Assembly (NCBI GenBank): GCA_012840015.1
Contig: DUMF01000028.1
Location: 106,975 to 170,974 of the forward strand
Source of the DNA: Bacillota bacterium
GTDB lineage: Bacteria > Bacillota > Sulfobacillia > DUMF01
Direction: 5' to 3'
DNA: 64,000 nucleotides
Under the pieces are notes generated by a model. That model did no database searches and was not told where the DNA came from. It worked only from the letters and a program-made list of their open reading frames with translations. A program made the position numbers and the translations under genes. Shown piece after piece: positions 55,670-64,000 of this stretch; within the stretch, counting starts at the first letter, position 1; each line of letters begins with the position of its first letter.

Positions 55670-56788
55670 CTACATCAGTAGCGCCAGCATACACCCTGCC
55701 GCCACCGCAGTACCGATGACGCCAGCAACATTAGGCCCCATGGCATGCATGAGCAAGAAGTTGCCCGGGTTTTCCCTTTGCCCCACGACTTGAGAAACTC
55801 TCGCCGCCATGGGCACGGCAGATACGCCCGCCGAACCAATCAGCGGGTTTATCTTGCCTCCACTCAACCAGTTCATCAATTTCCCCACCCAGAGCCCTCC
55901 TGCAGTTCCGCCCGCGAAAGCGACCAGCCCGAGGCAGATTATCTCAATAGTCTTCAAGGTGAGGAAACTATCAGCGCTCATCGTAGAACCGACGGAGGTG
56001 GCCAGGAATATCGTTACTATGTTTATGAGCTCATTTTGGGATGTCTTCCAAAGCCTATCCACCACGCCCGCTTCCCTGAACAGGTTTCCGAGCATCAGCA
56101 TCCCGACGAGAGGAGCTATCATGGGCAGGAGCAGGCTGACTATAACAGCCGTCACAATTGGGAAAAGGATTTTCTCCGTTTTTGAGACCGCCCTCAACTG
56201 TTTCATGACGATTTGACGTTCGGCCTTTGTGGTCAAGGCATACATGATCGGCGGCTGTATAAGCGGAACCAAGGACATGTACGAGTATGCCGCCACAGCA
56301 ATCGGGCCCAGAAGGTGTGGCGCCATTTTGACCGTAACGTATATCGCCGTAGGCCCATCAGCCCCGCCTATGATCCCGATAGAGCCCGCTTCTTTCAAAG
56401 TAAATCCCAACAGCTTAGCCCCTGTCATCGCTATGAATATTCCCAGCTGCGCCCCCGCTCCCATCAGCATGGTCCACGGGTTTGCGATCAGCGGCCCAAA
56501 ATCGGTCATGGCGCCTACACCCAGGAATATCAACGGCGGGAATATCTCGTGCTCAACGCCGAAGTAGAGAAACTTCATCAGTCCGCCGGGGTCCATTATT
56601 CCCGTCGCAGGTAAGTTCGCCAATACGCACCCGAACCCGATCGGTAGCAACAAAAGGGGCTCAAAGCCTTTTTTTATAGCCAGGTAAAGCAGGGCAAACC
56701 CCACGCAAAGCATTACCACATTGCCCGCGGTCAGTTGACTTAGACCCGTACTGCCAGCAAGAGTGGCAAATACCCTCCCAAGATCCAT
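55670..56788 (-). CDS. mmdB: Sodium-pumping decarboxylase beta subunit
   Basis: The 372-residue membrane subunit couples decarboxylation of the carboxybiotin to sodium export. It has about nine helices and the family hallmark [13 protein letters not shown] with its sodium-site Asp, plus N-L-F-R-E-A-G and the late [10 protein letters not shown]. It is the last of the four subunit genes and is followed by a terminator. Confidence 0.93.
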   Translation of the reverse strand: MDLGRVFATLAGSTGLSQLTAGNVVMLCVGFALLYLAIKKGFEPLLLLPIGFGCVLANLPATGIMDPGGLMKFLYFGVEHEIFPPLIFLGVGAMTDFGPLIANPWTMLMGAGAQLGIFIAMTGAKLLGFTLKEAGSIGIIGGADGPTAIYVTVKMAPHLLGPIAVAAYSYMSLVPLIQPPIMYALTTKAERQIVMKQLRAVSKTEKILFPIVTAVIVSLLLPMIAPLVGMLMLGNLFREAGVVDRLWKTSQNELINIVTIFLATSVGSTMSADSFLTLKTIEIICLGLVAFAGGTAGGLWVGKLMNWLSGGKINPLIGSAGVSAVPMAARVSQVVGQRENPGNFLLMHAMGPNVAGVIGTAVAAGCMLALLM

Positions 56789-56829
56789 GTTTTATCAACT
56801 CCTGTCGGACCTGAGTTTTTATCTGGTCT

Positions 56830-57273
56830 CTACTCCAGCGTGAGTAAAGGATCACCTGTATTGACGTTAGCACCCTGACTATTGTCGATGCTCTTCACTA
56901 AAGCGTCCCTAGGAGCCATAATCTCGTTTTGCATCTTCATCGCTTCCAGTAGTAACAATACCTGCCCTTTCTTGACACGATCACCTGCTTTTACTTTATA
57001 CTCGGTTATCACGCCTGGAAGCGGTGCTTTGATGACCTCCCCATTTCCATCCCTCATCACTGGTTGCGTGGCTTGTGTGGGCGTCACCGGTGCCGGTGCT
57101 GTGGGCACGCTCTGCGTCGAGCGAGCCGCAGCTGGAGCAGCGGCTGCTGGTGCAGCGGCTGGCGCAGGCGGAACCGCCATTGAAGACGCCACACTTGCTC
57201 GTACGTTACCGCCTATTTCTTCTACCTCTACTTCGTACGTCTTTCCGTCGACAGTAACCCTGTATCTTTTCAT
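56830..57273 (-). CDS. mmdC: Biotin carboxyl carrier subunit of the sodium-pumping decarboxylase
   Basis: The 147-residue protein has a short N-terminal beta segment, an Ala/Pro-rich linker (about residues 32-70) and a biotinyl domain with the biotinylated Lys113 in E-A-M-K-M. It carries carboxybiotin from the carboxyltransferase to the membrane pump. ATG at 57273 follows GGGAGGT. The hinge linker is typical of decarboxylase carriers. Confidence 0.93.
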   Translation of the reverse strand: MKRYRVTVDGKTYEVEVEEIGGNVRASVASSMAVPPAPAAAPAAAAPAAARSTQSVPTAPAPVTPTQATQPVMRDGNGEVIKAPLPGVITEYKVKAGDRVKKGQVLLLLEAMKMQNEIMAPRDALVKSIDNSQGANVNTGDPLLTLE

Positions 57274-57279
57274 CTCGCA

Positions 57280-57651
57280 TTACCTCCCTGCCCTCGCTCT
57301 TAGCAGTCGTTGCCTACCGAACAATGCCCACCGGCTCGGGCCGCTTTCCATATCGAATACCCCGCTCACCTTCAATTCACCCAAACTGTATCCACCCTCA
57401 TACGCCGCGATGGCCGCAGCTACTGCAGCCGTCACCCTCTGTGCTTCGTCGCCATCCCCCAACGGCTCCTCCCCAGCCGCTGTGGTGATGGGCGATTCAA
57501 CTTTTTTTGGCGTACCACCAGCTCCTTCGGCCCGCGCTACTAGCACCGACAGCGCCTTCGTGATCAATCCCAACCCGAACAAAACCGCAAAAACCACTAA
57601 CATATCCACTACAGCCAGGAGTATCGCGCCTAATATCGTATCTGAGATCAC
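57280..57651 (-). CDS. mmdD: Sodium-pumping decarboxylase gamma/delta (OadG-like) subunit
   Basis: The 123-residue protein has one N-terminal membrane helix (A-V-V-D-M-L-V-V-F-A-V-L-F-G-L-G), a charged linker and a C-terminal helical tail with A-A-V-A-A-A-I-A-A-Y, matching OadG/MmdD assembly subunits. GTG at 57651 follows GGAGGTGAG. Its place between the alpha subunit and carrier genes is the normal order. Confidence 0.85.
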   Translation of the reverse strand: MISDTILGAILLAVVDMLVVFAVLFGLGLITKALSVLVARAEGAGGTPKKVESPITTAAGEEPLGDGDEAQRVTAAVAAAIAAYEGGYSLGELKVSGVFDMESGPSRWALFGRQRLLRARAGR

Positions 57652-57680
57652 GCGGACTCACCTCCGATTTGCCGCACACC

Positions 57681-59231
57681 TTACACTGGCATATTTCCGT
57701 GTTTCTTCGCCGGTCTGCTTTCCACTTTAGTCTTGAGTACCTCAAGAGCGGAGATCACTTTGGGCCTTATTTCAGCAGGATCTATTACATCATCCACGTA
57801 TCCCCTCCCAGCCGCCACGTATGGTTTGGCGAACTTCTGCCTGAATTCCTCGATCTTTTCCTTACGGGCTGCCTCCGGATCCGAGGACTCCTTTATGTAG
57901 TCGCGGAATATGATGTTTGCCGCTCCCTCCGGACCCATAACTGCGATCTCAGCAGTCGGTAGTGCATACACAACGTCACCACCCAAATGCCTCGAGCTCA
58001 TGGCGATGTATGCACCACCGTATGCCTTCCGAACGATTACGGTAACCTTGGGTACCGTAGCCTCGGAATACGCATACAAAAGCTTCGCGCCGTGCCTAAT
58101 GATACCCCCATGCTCCTGGCTCACGCCCGGCAAGTACCCCGGGACATCCGCGAGGGTGAAAAGGGGAATGTTGAAACAGTCGCAGAAGCGTATGAACCTC
58201 GCCGCCTTATCCGAAGCATCGATGTCCAGACATCCAGCCTTTACCCTTGGCTGATTGGCAATTATACCGACGCTCTTGCCGGCTAGCCGGGCAAACCCTA
58301 CGATGATGTTCGTTGCGTAGTGCGCGTGCACCTCCATGAAGCTGCCGGTGTCTACGACGGCCTCAATGACATCGTGCATGTCGTAGCCCTTGTTTGGGTC
58401 GTCCGGAATCACTTCCCTCAAAGCCGGTTCGATTCTTCTCGGGTCGTCCGTCCTCTCCACCACAGGAGGATCTTCGGCGTTATTCGAAGGGATGTAGCTA
58501 AGCAGCCGGCGTACCTGGGCGAAGCAGGACTTTTCATCTGGAGCTATGAAGTGCGCCACACCGCTTACCTCGTTATGAACAGTGGCACCCCCGAGCCGCT
58601 CGAAATCAACCTCCTCTCCAGTAACGGCCTTAATCACCTGAGGCCCGGTGATGAACATATAGCTGGTTTTATCCACCATGAACACCCAGTCGGTTAAGGC
58701 CGGAGAATACACGGCGCCTCCAGCGCAAGGCCCCATAATCACCGATATCTGTGGTATGACGCCCGAGTATATGGAGTTGCGATAGAATATGTCTCCGTAG
58801 CCCCTCAAGGCGTCAACACCTTCCTGTATTCGCGCCCCGCCCGAGTCATTGATCGCGATAAAGGGACAGCCCATCTTGGCCGCCAGTTCCATGACCTTGA
58901 CGATCTTGGAAGCATGCATTTCGCCTAAGGACCCGCCGATCACTGTAAAGTCCTGGGAGGATACGCACACCGGCCTCCCTTCAACCAGCCCCCAGCCTGT
59001 GACTACGCCCTCACCAGGTGCAACTTCCTTGTCCATTCCGAAATCCACACAGCGGTGTTTCACGAATCCTCCGATCTCGTGGAACGTGCCAGCGTCGAGC
59101 AGCAGCTCGATCCGCTCTCGAGCGGTAAGTTTGCCGCTCTCGTGCTGTTTCGCAATTCTCCTCTCACCTCCCCCCTGCTCGATTTCACTACGCAGTCTCT
59201 GCAACTCTTCCAGCTTCTCCTCGATTGTCAT
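57681..59231 (-). CDS. mmdA: Methylmalonyl-CoA decarboxylase alpha subunit (carboxyltransferase)
   Basis: The 516-residue carboxyltransferase moves the carboxyl group of an acyl-CoA to biotin. It has K-L-T-A-R-E-R-I-E-L-L-L-D near the start, two oxyanion-hole regions (G-G-S-L-G-E-M-H and G-G-A-Y-I-A-M-S-S), G-P-C-A-G-G-A-V-Y-S-P and the C-terminal G-Y-V-D-D-V-I. Propionyl-CoA carboxylase beta subunits are near-identical in form, but the membrane pump genes downstream argue for the decarboxylase. ATG at 59231 follows AAGGTGGGG. Confidence 0.92.
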   Translation of the reverse strand: MTIEEKLEELQRLRSEIEQGGGERRIAKQHESGKLTARERIELLLDAGTFHEIGGFVKHRCVDFGMDKEVAPGEGVVTGWGLVEGRPVCVSSQDFTVIGGSLGEMHASKIVKVMELAAKMGCPFIAINDSGGARIQEGVDALRGYGDIFYRNSIYSGVIPQISVIMGPCAGGAVYSPALTDWVFMVDKTSYMFITGPQVIKAVTGEEVDFERLGGATVHNEVSGVAHFIAPDEKSCFAQVRRLLSYIPSNNAEDPPVVERTDDPRRIEPALREVIPDDPNKGYDMHDVIEAVVDTGSFMEVHAHYATNIIVGFARLAGKSVGIIANQPRVKAGCLDIDASDKAARFIRFCDCFNIPLFTLADVPGYLPGVSQEHGGIIRHGAKLLYAYSEATVPKVTVIVRKAYGGAYIAMSSRHLGGDVVYALPTAEIAVMGPEGAANIIFRDYIKESSDPEAARKEKIEEFRQKFAKPYVAAGRGYVDDVIDPAEIRPKVISALEVLKTKVESRPAKKHGNMPV

Positions 59232-59269
59232 CACACCCCACCTTCCCTTTAACAGGCTGCCGCGGGACC

Positions 59270-59905
59270 TCACTCCAGGTGATACGCTACCTGATGTAGG
59301 TCCAAACTGACATCGGCGCTGTGTAGTTTCACGTGTTCAGGCACTTTCAACTTGATGGGTGCGTAATTAAGCACGGCTTTGATACCTGCCGCCACGACAA
59401 GGTCTAGAACCTCTTGCGCGGCCTCAGCCGGAACGGTGATGATCGCAACGTCCACTCCTCCGCACGCCTGCGCCGTCTGGCTAAGCTCGTTTACGGGTCT
59501 GATCTCTAGGGCTTCTATTTTCGTGCCGATTTTGGCGGGATCCGAATCGAACAGCGCGACCACTTTAAAGGGGTACTCCTTTTCGGTGGCGAAGCGTTTC
59601 AGGTTGTACCTCGTGATCGCCCTTCCCAACTCGCCTATCCCGATTATGCATATCCTGATGACTCGGTCGGCCTTGAGGATCCTTTTAAGTTCTGCTTTTA
59701 GAGTCTTCCCATGGTAACCCACACCCGGCTTGCCAAATTGTCCGAACATAGCAAGGTCTTTCCGTACCTGTGCCGGAGATACTCCAGCCCGTTCGCCCAG
59801 TTCCTGCGAGGATATATACCTACTGTTTTCCAGATCGAGGCCGCTCAGAATTCGAAGGTAAATAGCCATGCGGCGTATTACTACGTTCGGTATCCTGTTC
59901 TCCAT
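59270..59905 (-). CDS. rex: Redox-sensing transcriptional repressor Rex
   Basis: The 211-residue repressor senses the NADH/NAD ratio. It has an N-terminal winged helix (S-S-Q-E-L-G-E-R-A-G-V-S-P-A-Q-V-R-K-D-L) and a Rossmann domain with the loop G-I-G-E-L-G-R-A and F-D-S-D-P. ATG at 59905 follows GGGAGGTGGG. It lies just upstream of the decarboxylase genes and may control them; I found no clear Rex operator near its start. Confidence 0.95.
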   Translation of the reverse strand: MENRIPNVVIRRMAIYLRILSGLDLENSRYISSQELGERAGVSPAQVRKDLAMFGQFGKPGVGYHGKTLKAELKRILKADRVIRICIIGIGELGRAITRYNLKRFATEKEYPFKVVALFDSDPAKIGTKIEALEIRPVNELSQTAQACGGVDVAIITVPAEAAQEVLDLVVAAGIKAVLNYAPIKLKVPEHVKLHSADVSLDLHQVAYHLE

Positions 59906-60416
59906 TTGAGTCCCACCTCCCAATACTCCGAATGGCAAATCCGAGTTTGTCCGCCAGAACTCCGTTAAAAAGCCCTGCGGGCAACGCATATAGCAATAGG
60001 TACGGAAGATACACGAATATGTGCGGCTCGCGCGTTATCATCATCGCAGTAGTGAGCTGAGCCAGGTTATGGATAGCGGCTCCCACCACGCTGACCCCCG
60101 AGCAACTCAGGCCAAGCCTAGGGTCCATGGCGAGCCACATGAATAGAGTGCTAGCCAAAGCACCGGAAAAACTGAGGAAGAACCCGAAGGTGAGAAAAGA
60201 CCCAGAAATCAGACCACCTAAGATAGTCCGGAGTAAGTTTACGGTAATTGCGTCTTTGAGGGAGAATTCCCGAAGAGTAGCGAGAGCAACAGAATTGGCC
60301 AAACCAAGCTTCGCACCCGGCAACGACAATGGCACTGGAATCTGGCCTTCCACGGCGTGTAGAGCAATACCCATCCCCGTCAGCATCGCAAGCTCCACTA
60401 ACTTTTTCGTACTCAT
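59820..60416 (-). CDS. Gx transporter family protein (heptaprenyl diphosphate synthase component I-like)
   Basis: The 198-residue membrane protein has five or six helices and the family motifs L-P-G-A-K-L-G-L-A-N near residue 35, R-x-I-L-G-G-L-I-S-G-S and G-x-x-I-H-N-L-A-Q-L. Its last 30 or so residues are polar and unlike the family, and they overlap rex by 86 bases, an unusually long overlap. It pairs with the NusG-II protein upstream (four-base overlap), as often seen. Probably an uptake carrier (ECF-like); substrate unknown. Confidence 0.85.
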   Translation of the reverse strand: MSTKKLVELAMLTGMGIALHAVEGQIPVPLSLPGAKLGLANSVALATLREFSLKDAITVNLLRTILGGLISGSFLTFGFFLSFSGALASTLFMWLAMDPRLGLSCSGVSVVGAAIHNLAQLTTAMMITREPHIFVYLPYLLLYALPAGLFNGVLADKLGFAIRSIGRWDSNGEQDTERSNTPHGYLPSNSERPRSGKQ

Positions 60417-60775
60417 TCGTTCTCCACTAGCCTGGCAAAGACCATATTCGGCAGGCATATAATCATCTCGCCGGGTTTCGAAATCGTCCCCATATGAATG
60501 CATACCTTATCGGGACAATCAGATTGCAGCATTCGCACGCCACTAGCGCTTACCTCTAAAACGCTCGTACCGACGGGCCCCTTGAATTGGAGTTTGGTCG
60601 GCTCCTTAAAGCTCGCCAGGTAGTAGGGCCCCTGCTCGCCGTCCGCCGTTTTCACCTTCAATATTAAGCCGTGGTAACTGGTTTTCCTTCTCCCACCGAG
60701 CGAGATCAATAGGAACGCACTGACCAAGAGAACCAGCCCGATGACCAGTCTATCACCTTTGCGCAGTTTGAACAC
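60413..60775 (-). CDS. NusG domain II-containing membrane-anchored protein
   Basis: The 120-residue protein has one N-terminal membrane helix (residues 9-25) and an extracytoplasmic NusG-II-type domain with the conserved D-C-P-D-K-V-C motif and C-L-P-N near the end. Such proteins usually accompany Gx transporters or FMN-linked electron-transfer complexes, as here. GTG at 60775; an earlier frame extension into the MOSC gene is unlikely. Exact role unknown. Confidence 0.85.
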   Translation of the reverse strand: MFKLRKGDRLVIGLVLLVSAFLLISLGGRRKTSYHGLILKVKTADGEQGPYYLASFKEPTKLQFKGPVGTSVLEVSASGVRMLQSDCPDKVCIHMGTISKPGEMIICLPNMVFARLVENE

Positions 60776-61196
60776 TAACCAAAGCCCCTTTTCGCACCAC
60801 ACCGCCACGAACTACTCGCGCAAACACACCTCGCCTGGGCATTATGCATTCTCCTGTCTTCTTGAAAACGGAGCACCCGGAGTGGCACTCTTTCCCTATC
60901 TGAGTGATTTCCAGTTCAGTTTCCCCTATGGATAATCTGGTACCGACTGGCAAGCGCGCAATATCTATCCCTGAAATACTGATGTTTTCGGCAAAATCTC
61001 CCGGCCCGACAGAAAAACCCTTCTCTTTCATTGCCTTTATATCCTCCACACCCAGGAGGCTCACCTGCCTCTTCCCAGGCCCTGCATGGGCATCCCCTTT
61101 AATCCCATAGTCTGGCATGAGTAGGGCCTCGTCTACTTGGTGTTTTGGTTCCCCTTTACGCTCGGAAATGCAGACCGCTTCCACTTTACCTGCCAT
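60753..61196 (-). CDS. MOSC domain-containing protein
   Basis: The 147-residue MOSC (molybdenum cofactor sulfurase C-terminal) domain has G-I-K-G-D-A-H-A-G near residue 33, Q-V-S-L-L-G, P-G-D-F-A-E-N-I, and the conserved Cys in G-K-E-C-H. Stand-alone MOSC proteins are thought to handle sulfur or pterin cofactors. ATG at 61196 lies after GGGGGAAC; the ferredoxin gene starts divergently 72 bases away. The aldehyde oxidoreductase elsewhere in the window needs a pterin cofactor. Confidence 0.88.
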   Translation of the reverse strand: MAGKVEAVCISERKGEPKHQVDEALLMPDYGIKGDAHAGPGKRQVSLLGVEDIKAMKEKGFSVGPGDFAENISISGIDIARLPVGTRLSIGETELEITQIGKECHSGCSVFKKTGECIMPRRGVFARVVRGGVVRKGALVSVQTAQR

Positions 61197-61268
61197 CCTA
61201 GTTCCCCCTTCAGGATCCGTATCAGCAGCAGTATACTGGAAAAGATAAAAACAGCGGAGGTGCTCCAT

Positions 61269-61457
61269 ATGGCTCAAGTCAGCGTTGACAAAGACCTTTG
61301 TATCGGATGTTCTTTGTGTACTCAGATTTGTCCGTCCGTCTTCGTCATGGGCAACGACGACAAAGCAGAAGTCGTTCCCGGTGCTGATGCTTCACAACCT
61401 TGCGCCAAGGAAGCTGAGGAATCGTGCCCGAGTTCGGCAATCAAGGTGGAAGCATGA
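61269..61457 (+). CDS. Ferredoxin, single [4Fe-4S] cluster
   Basis: The 62-residue ferredoxin has C-I-G-C-S-L-C-T-Q-I-C-P (Cys11, 14, 17, 21) and the distal Cys53 in E-S-C-P, with another Cys45. The pattern fits a monocluster ferredoxin of the Thermotoga/Clostridia type. ATG at 61269 follows GCGGAGGTG. It ends exactly against the convergent lgt gene, where a GGGCTCGC/GCGAGCCC hairpin (61467-61494) could help termination. It may serve the aldehyde oxidoreductase and related enzymes. Confidence 0.92.
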   Translation: MAQVSVDKDLCIGCSLCTQICPSVFVMGNDDKAEVVPGADASQPCAKEAEESCPSSAIKVEA

Positions 61458-62243
61458 TTATTGCCGGGGCTCGCTGTTCGGATCCGGCGAGCCCTGTCGT
61501 ATCCTCGCTCTGGACCTGATAGCGATAAACACCAAGGCTACAGCCGCTATAGCAATACTCCCCACCTGCGCCTGACTCATACCGAAGGCGAGGTTCTTTG
61601 GCGAGTCTCTGAAGAACTCCACCGCGAAGCGTATCACGGAATACCCCACAAGATATAGCGCAAAGAGGACCCCAGAATTGTATCGCCTATCCTTGATCCT
61701 CCAAAGCACTCCGAAGAGCACAAAACACAATACTGACTCGTATATTTGGGTGGGATGGCGCAATCCCGGGGCAAATCTGGTGAGCACACCCCAACTGCCA
61801 CCAGTAGGGACCCCATAGCAGCATCCGTTAAACAAGCACCCCCATCGCCCGATAGATTGGGCAAGAGGCAGAGGAATAGCCACGATGTCCAGCAATTCGA
61901 GAGTGGTCATTTTCATCTTCCGGCTGGTGAGAACGGCTGCTATTAAGCCTCCCAACAAAGCCCCGTGAATGGTCATGCCGCCCGAACGAGTATTGAAAAT
62001 GAGTAAGGGGTTGCCTGCATATTCGGACCAGTTCAAGAGGACATAAAGCGCACGAGAAAGCACTACCCCTAAAATGAAGCTAACTATCATAAAATAATAG
62101 ATTTCGTCAGGATCATGCCCCCGCCGCCCTGCTTCCCTTGCAGCCAATGTTCCCGCAACGATAAAACCTATCCCGAGCAGTAATCCATACGTGTAAAGCT
62201 CGACGCTGCCGAACCTTGCGATAACTGGGTGCAACCAGACCAC
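61458..62243 (-). CDS. lgt: Prolipoprotein diacylglyceryl transferase
   Basis: The 261-residue membrane enzyme transfers diacylglycerol to the lipobox Cys of prolipoproteins. It has seven helices, M-T-I-H-G-A-L-L-G-G, the essential Arg in I-G-R-W-G-C-L-F-N-G-C-C-Y-G, H-P-T-Q-I-Y-E and the C-terminal helix. GTG at 62243. It would modify the two lipoproteins encoded in this window, the Liv- and osmoprotectant-binding proteins. Confidence 0.96.
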   Translation of the reverse strand: MVWLHPVIARFGSVELYTYGLLLGIGFIVAGTLAAREAGRRGHDPDEIYYFMIVSFILGVVLSRALYVLLNWSEYAGNPLLIFNTRSGGMTIHGALLGGLIAAVLTSRKMKMTTLELLDIVAIPLPLAQSIGRWGCLFNGCCYGVPTGGSWGVLTRFAPGLRHPTQIYESVLCFVLFGVLWRIKDRRYNSGVLFALYLVGYSVIRFAVEFFRDSPKNLAFGMSQAQVGSIAIAAVALVFIAIRSRARIRQGSPDPNSEPRQ

Positions 62244-62329
62244 CCCACCACCGATTACTCTTTCAATTATAGCTGAGTCAGTGCATATTTCGCAAAAATC
62301 ATTATACCGTAGACAGCTTCAGACACGGC

Positions 62330-62545
62330 TGGAAGGAATATCGCTTCGAGATTCTTAGAGGATACCTCCTGGGTTGTTGAACAAGTCTCACCGGAAGACA
62401 AGCAGATGGCAATGGAAATTCTGCGCACCTATAACGACAAAGCTTCTCCTTCACTGATGCCACCAGTTTTGTGGCCATGGACGACTGGAAATTACACTGC
62501 CATCGCATTTATCAGGATTTCCACCAATACGGGTTTAACTGCTCG
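62330..62545 (+). pseudogene. Remnant of a PIN-domain (VapC-like) nuclease gene
   Basis: Across two frames the plus strand reads T-S-W-V-V-E-Q-V-S-P-E-D-K-Q-M-A-M-E-I-L-R (about 62360-62430), then after a frameshift near 62445 T-D-A-T-S-F-V-A-M-D-D, and D-F-H-Q-Y-G-F near 62520-62540. That is the C-terminal half of a PIN domain, whose last acidic residue lies in F-T-D-A-T-S-F. No start and no complete domain remain. No antitoxin is seen. Confidence 0.6.
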
Positions 62546-63099
62546 CACGGGTTGAGCCAACCTGAAGCGCTACATTCCCTTGCCTTCACCTTGCCCTCAC
62601 CTCTACCAGCTGCTTGGGAATACGAGGGAAAGAGAGTGCCACAATCCGGCACTTGGTCCGGTAGTATCCGTCCGCTGAGTCCATCCAGTCCGACCACCAG
62701 CCTGGAATCATCGAATCAGCCTTAAGTACTTAAGTAACCGAACCAACCTCTCTCGACTCCGCATGGGTTTCAGGTCACTGAACCTGTTGATTTCGCGCCT
62801 GGCGAACCCTCGGTGGTCTTGACAAACTTGATATCATTATGTCGTGAGTAACGAGCGGCAGGACCGGTTTTGACGTGTTCGCACAAGGAGGCAGTTCTAG
62901 ACGCTGACCCATTCAATTCCTTGGGAAATACCCAGATGGCGAACGTCGGTGGGCAGGGCGATGAAGGTCCTTTCCGCTACACCGCCTTCTAAAACACCCG
63001 GCTGAGGCGTACGTTACCCGCAGTCATGTTGAGACTGGTTCGATCGGCTTCTTCACTGCCCTCAAGAGCGCCCAGTTAGAACCCCGGAGGGATTATATT
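62546..63099. other. 554-bp stretch without a supported gene
   Basis: I see no intact gene, RNA or clear repeat here. Short minus- and plus-strand open patches around 62900-63000 are not recognisable. The DUF488 ribosome site (GGAGGG) lies at its end. Confidence 0.4.
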
Positions 63100-63552
63100 A
63101 TGGATGGAAAGGAAGTGCTTTGCACTATAGGCTTCTCGCAGAAGAGCCTGCGGAAGTTCGTTGAGCTACTTCGGGAAGCAAGTGTAACCAAAGTGATCGA
63201 CGTCAGGCTCCACAACACGTCTCAACTGGCTGGCTACGCGAAGAAGGACGATCTTGAGTTCATTCTCGAAATCCTTGGAATCAAGTATCAGCACGTACCC
63301 GAGCTGGCCCCCACTGAGGAGATCCTCCAAAGGTTCAAAAAGGTTGACAAGGATTGGGAGAGCTACACCGCTGCTTTTCTGGAGCTTCTCGAGAAACGCG
63401 AGGCGATTAAGCTATGGAAATCACCCGTGTTCGACAGCGGAGTGAATTGCCTTTTGTGCGCCGAGCATTTTCCAAAGTACTGCCATAGACGCCTTGTCGC
63501 AGAGTACTTTGCCAGTGTCTACCCTGAGATCGAAATTCGCCATTTGATCTGA
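63100..63552 (+). CDS. DUF488 family protein
   Basis: The 150-residue protein belongs to the DUF488 family: C-T-I-G-F-S-Q-K-S-L at the N-terminus, V-I-D-V-R-L-H-N-T-S, Y-Q-H-V-P-E-L-A-P-T, and the cysteine/histidine motif L-L-C-A-E-H-F-P-K-Y-C-H-R. The family is thought to be a small nuclease-like or metal-binding fold of unknown function, often near mobile DNA. ATG at 63100 follows CGGAGGG. Flanked by decayed genes. Confidence 0.9.
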   Translation: MDGKEVLCTIGFSQKSLRKFVELLREASVTKVIDVRLHNTSQLAGYAKKDDLEFILEILGIKYQHVPELAPTEEILQRFKKVDKDWESYTAAFLELLEKREAIKLWKSPVFDSGVNCLLCAEHFPKYCHRRLVAEYFASVYPEIEIRHLI

Positions 63553-63674
63553 AGTACCACAGTTCTTTTGTCAACACCGGCTCAAAATCCCCTACTTTCA
63601 ACGGAATGAAATTTCCCAATTCCACCCGTGCAAATTCCCCACCTCCCATTAGAAGCGTTAGCCGTTAGTCGCGT

Positions 63675-63870
63675 TCACATCCCTCTGCAGCTGGGTGCTA
63701 CAGCAATTGGAACCCCAGCGCGAAGCTTGTCCTTGAGCCGGTAGCTCTGGCCGCGGATGTTGATGGTAACGGAGTAGTGCAGAAGGCAATCAAGCAAGGC
63801 GCTGGCTAAAATGGGATCGCCGAGCAGTTGTCCCCACTTACCATAGCTTTCCACAGCGTTGCACAGCTAC
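63675..63870 (-). pseudogene. istB: C-terminal piece of IS21-family helper ATPase IstB
   Basis: The minus-strand frame closing at TGA (63675-63677) reads W-G-Q-L-L-G-D-P-I-L-A-S-A-L-L-D, H-Y-S-V-T-I-N-I-R-G-Q-S-Y-R-L-K-D-K, the standard end of IstB, the AAA+ target-selection protein of IS21 elements. The frame breaks near 63870 and the sequence to the window edge no longer reads as IstB. The element is therefore truncated or rearranged. Confidence 0.7.
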
Positions 63871-64000
63871 ACGGGGACAACAGGGTGACGTTCACGGGGC
63901 CCGTTTTCGCACCCTCCCAGACGATGTTGCGGTTCGAGGCGGAGAGAATACAGGTGTAAGCCAAGGTCCGGGTCCGGAAAGCCTCCGTTCCACTCTCTCC

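Overview
The window looks like chromosome from an anaerobic, endospore-forming member of the Bacillota (Clostridia-like). The evidence is a pro-sigma-E gene preceded by the tail of spoIIGA, two CotF-type spore coat proteins, MurT/GatD, a c-di-AMP riboswitch, and strictly anaerobic enzymes: an aldehyde:ferredoxin oxidoreductase, a sodium-pumping decarboxylase and a decayed indolepyruvate:ferredoxin oxidoreductase. Starts are often GTG or TTG behind strong Shine-Dalgarno sequences. TAG, TGA and TAA all occur as normal stops.

Layout. 1-0.96 kb: end of spoIIGA, sigE and tRNA-Pro(CGG). 0.96-1.9 kb: decayed DNA. 1.9-11.2 kb: a complete type IV pilus operon (pilT, pilB, pilC, four prepilin-like genes, pilM, pilN, pilO, pilD), with pilC broken by an in-frame amber codon. 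11.2-16.8 kb: yjbQ, two coat proteins, an HD-domain protein, a small P-loop protein, a SpoIIE-like phosphatase, gatD, murT and a phosphoribosyltransferase. 17.6-20.5 kb: hspR-dnaK-grpE on the minus strand, with a HspR-type operator overlapping a near-consensus promoter. 20.5-36.5 kb: a long minus-strand catabolic region holding a CitMHS-type transporter, an AtuA-like pair, a PAS/sigma-54 activator, a DUF6282 amidohydrolase, a five-gene Liv-type ABC transporter, a DUF1445 protein, a tungsten-type aldehyde oxidoreductase, a flavoprotein and a D,D-carboxypeptidase. A very good sigma-54 promoter with an upstream repeat lies at its head.

36.7-39.4 kb: a membrane-anchored beta-propeller protein, a MoaD/ThiS-like protein and two small membrane proteins. 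39.4-41.9 kb: a group II intron remnant next to iorB and iorA pseudogenes. 41.9-46.4 kb: gpmI-eno-aldolase-degV. 46.5-49.6 kb: an osmoprotectant ABC transporter under a ydaO-type c-di-AMP riboswitch. 49.7-55.5 kb: OsmC, a C_GCAxxG_C_C protein, a CoA-disulfide-reductase/rhodanese fusion, a D-aminopeptidase and PEP synthase. 55.6-62.2 kb: a methylmalonyl-CoA-type sodium-pumping decarboxylase (all four subunits) with rex, a Gx transporter, a NusG-II protein, a MOSC protein, a ferredoxin and lgt. 62.3-64 kb: remnants of a PIN-domain gene and an IS21 helper gene around an intact DUF488 gene.

The genes suggest a fermenter of organic or amino acids. Acids or amino acids would enter through the Liv and CitMHS carriers and be processed via ferredoxin-linked aldehyde chemistry. 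Decarboxylation would be coupled to sodium export, and carbon would return to sugar phosphates through PpsA, Eno and GpmI, with Rex sensing NADH. The substrate of the 20-36 kb cluster cannot be told from sequence alone; that cluster and its sigma-54 control are the most interesting undescribed unit here.
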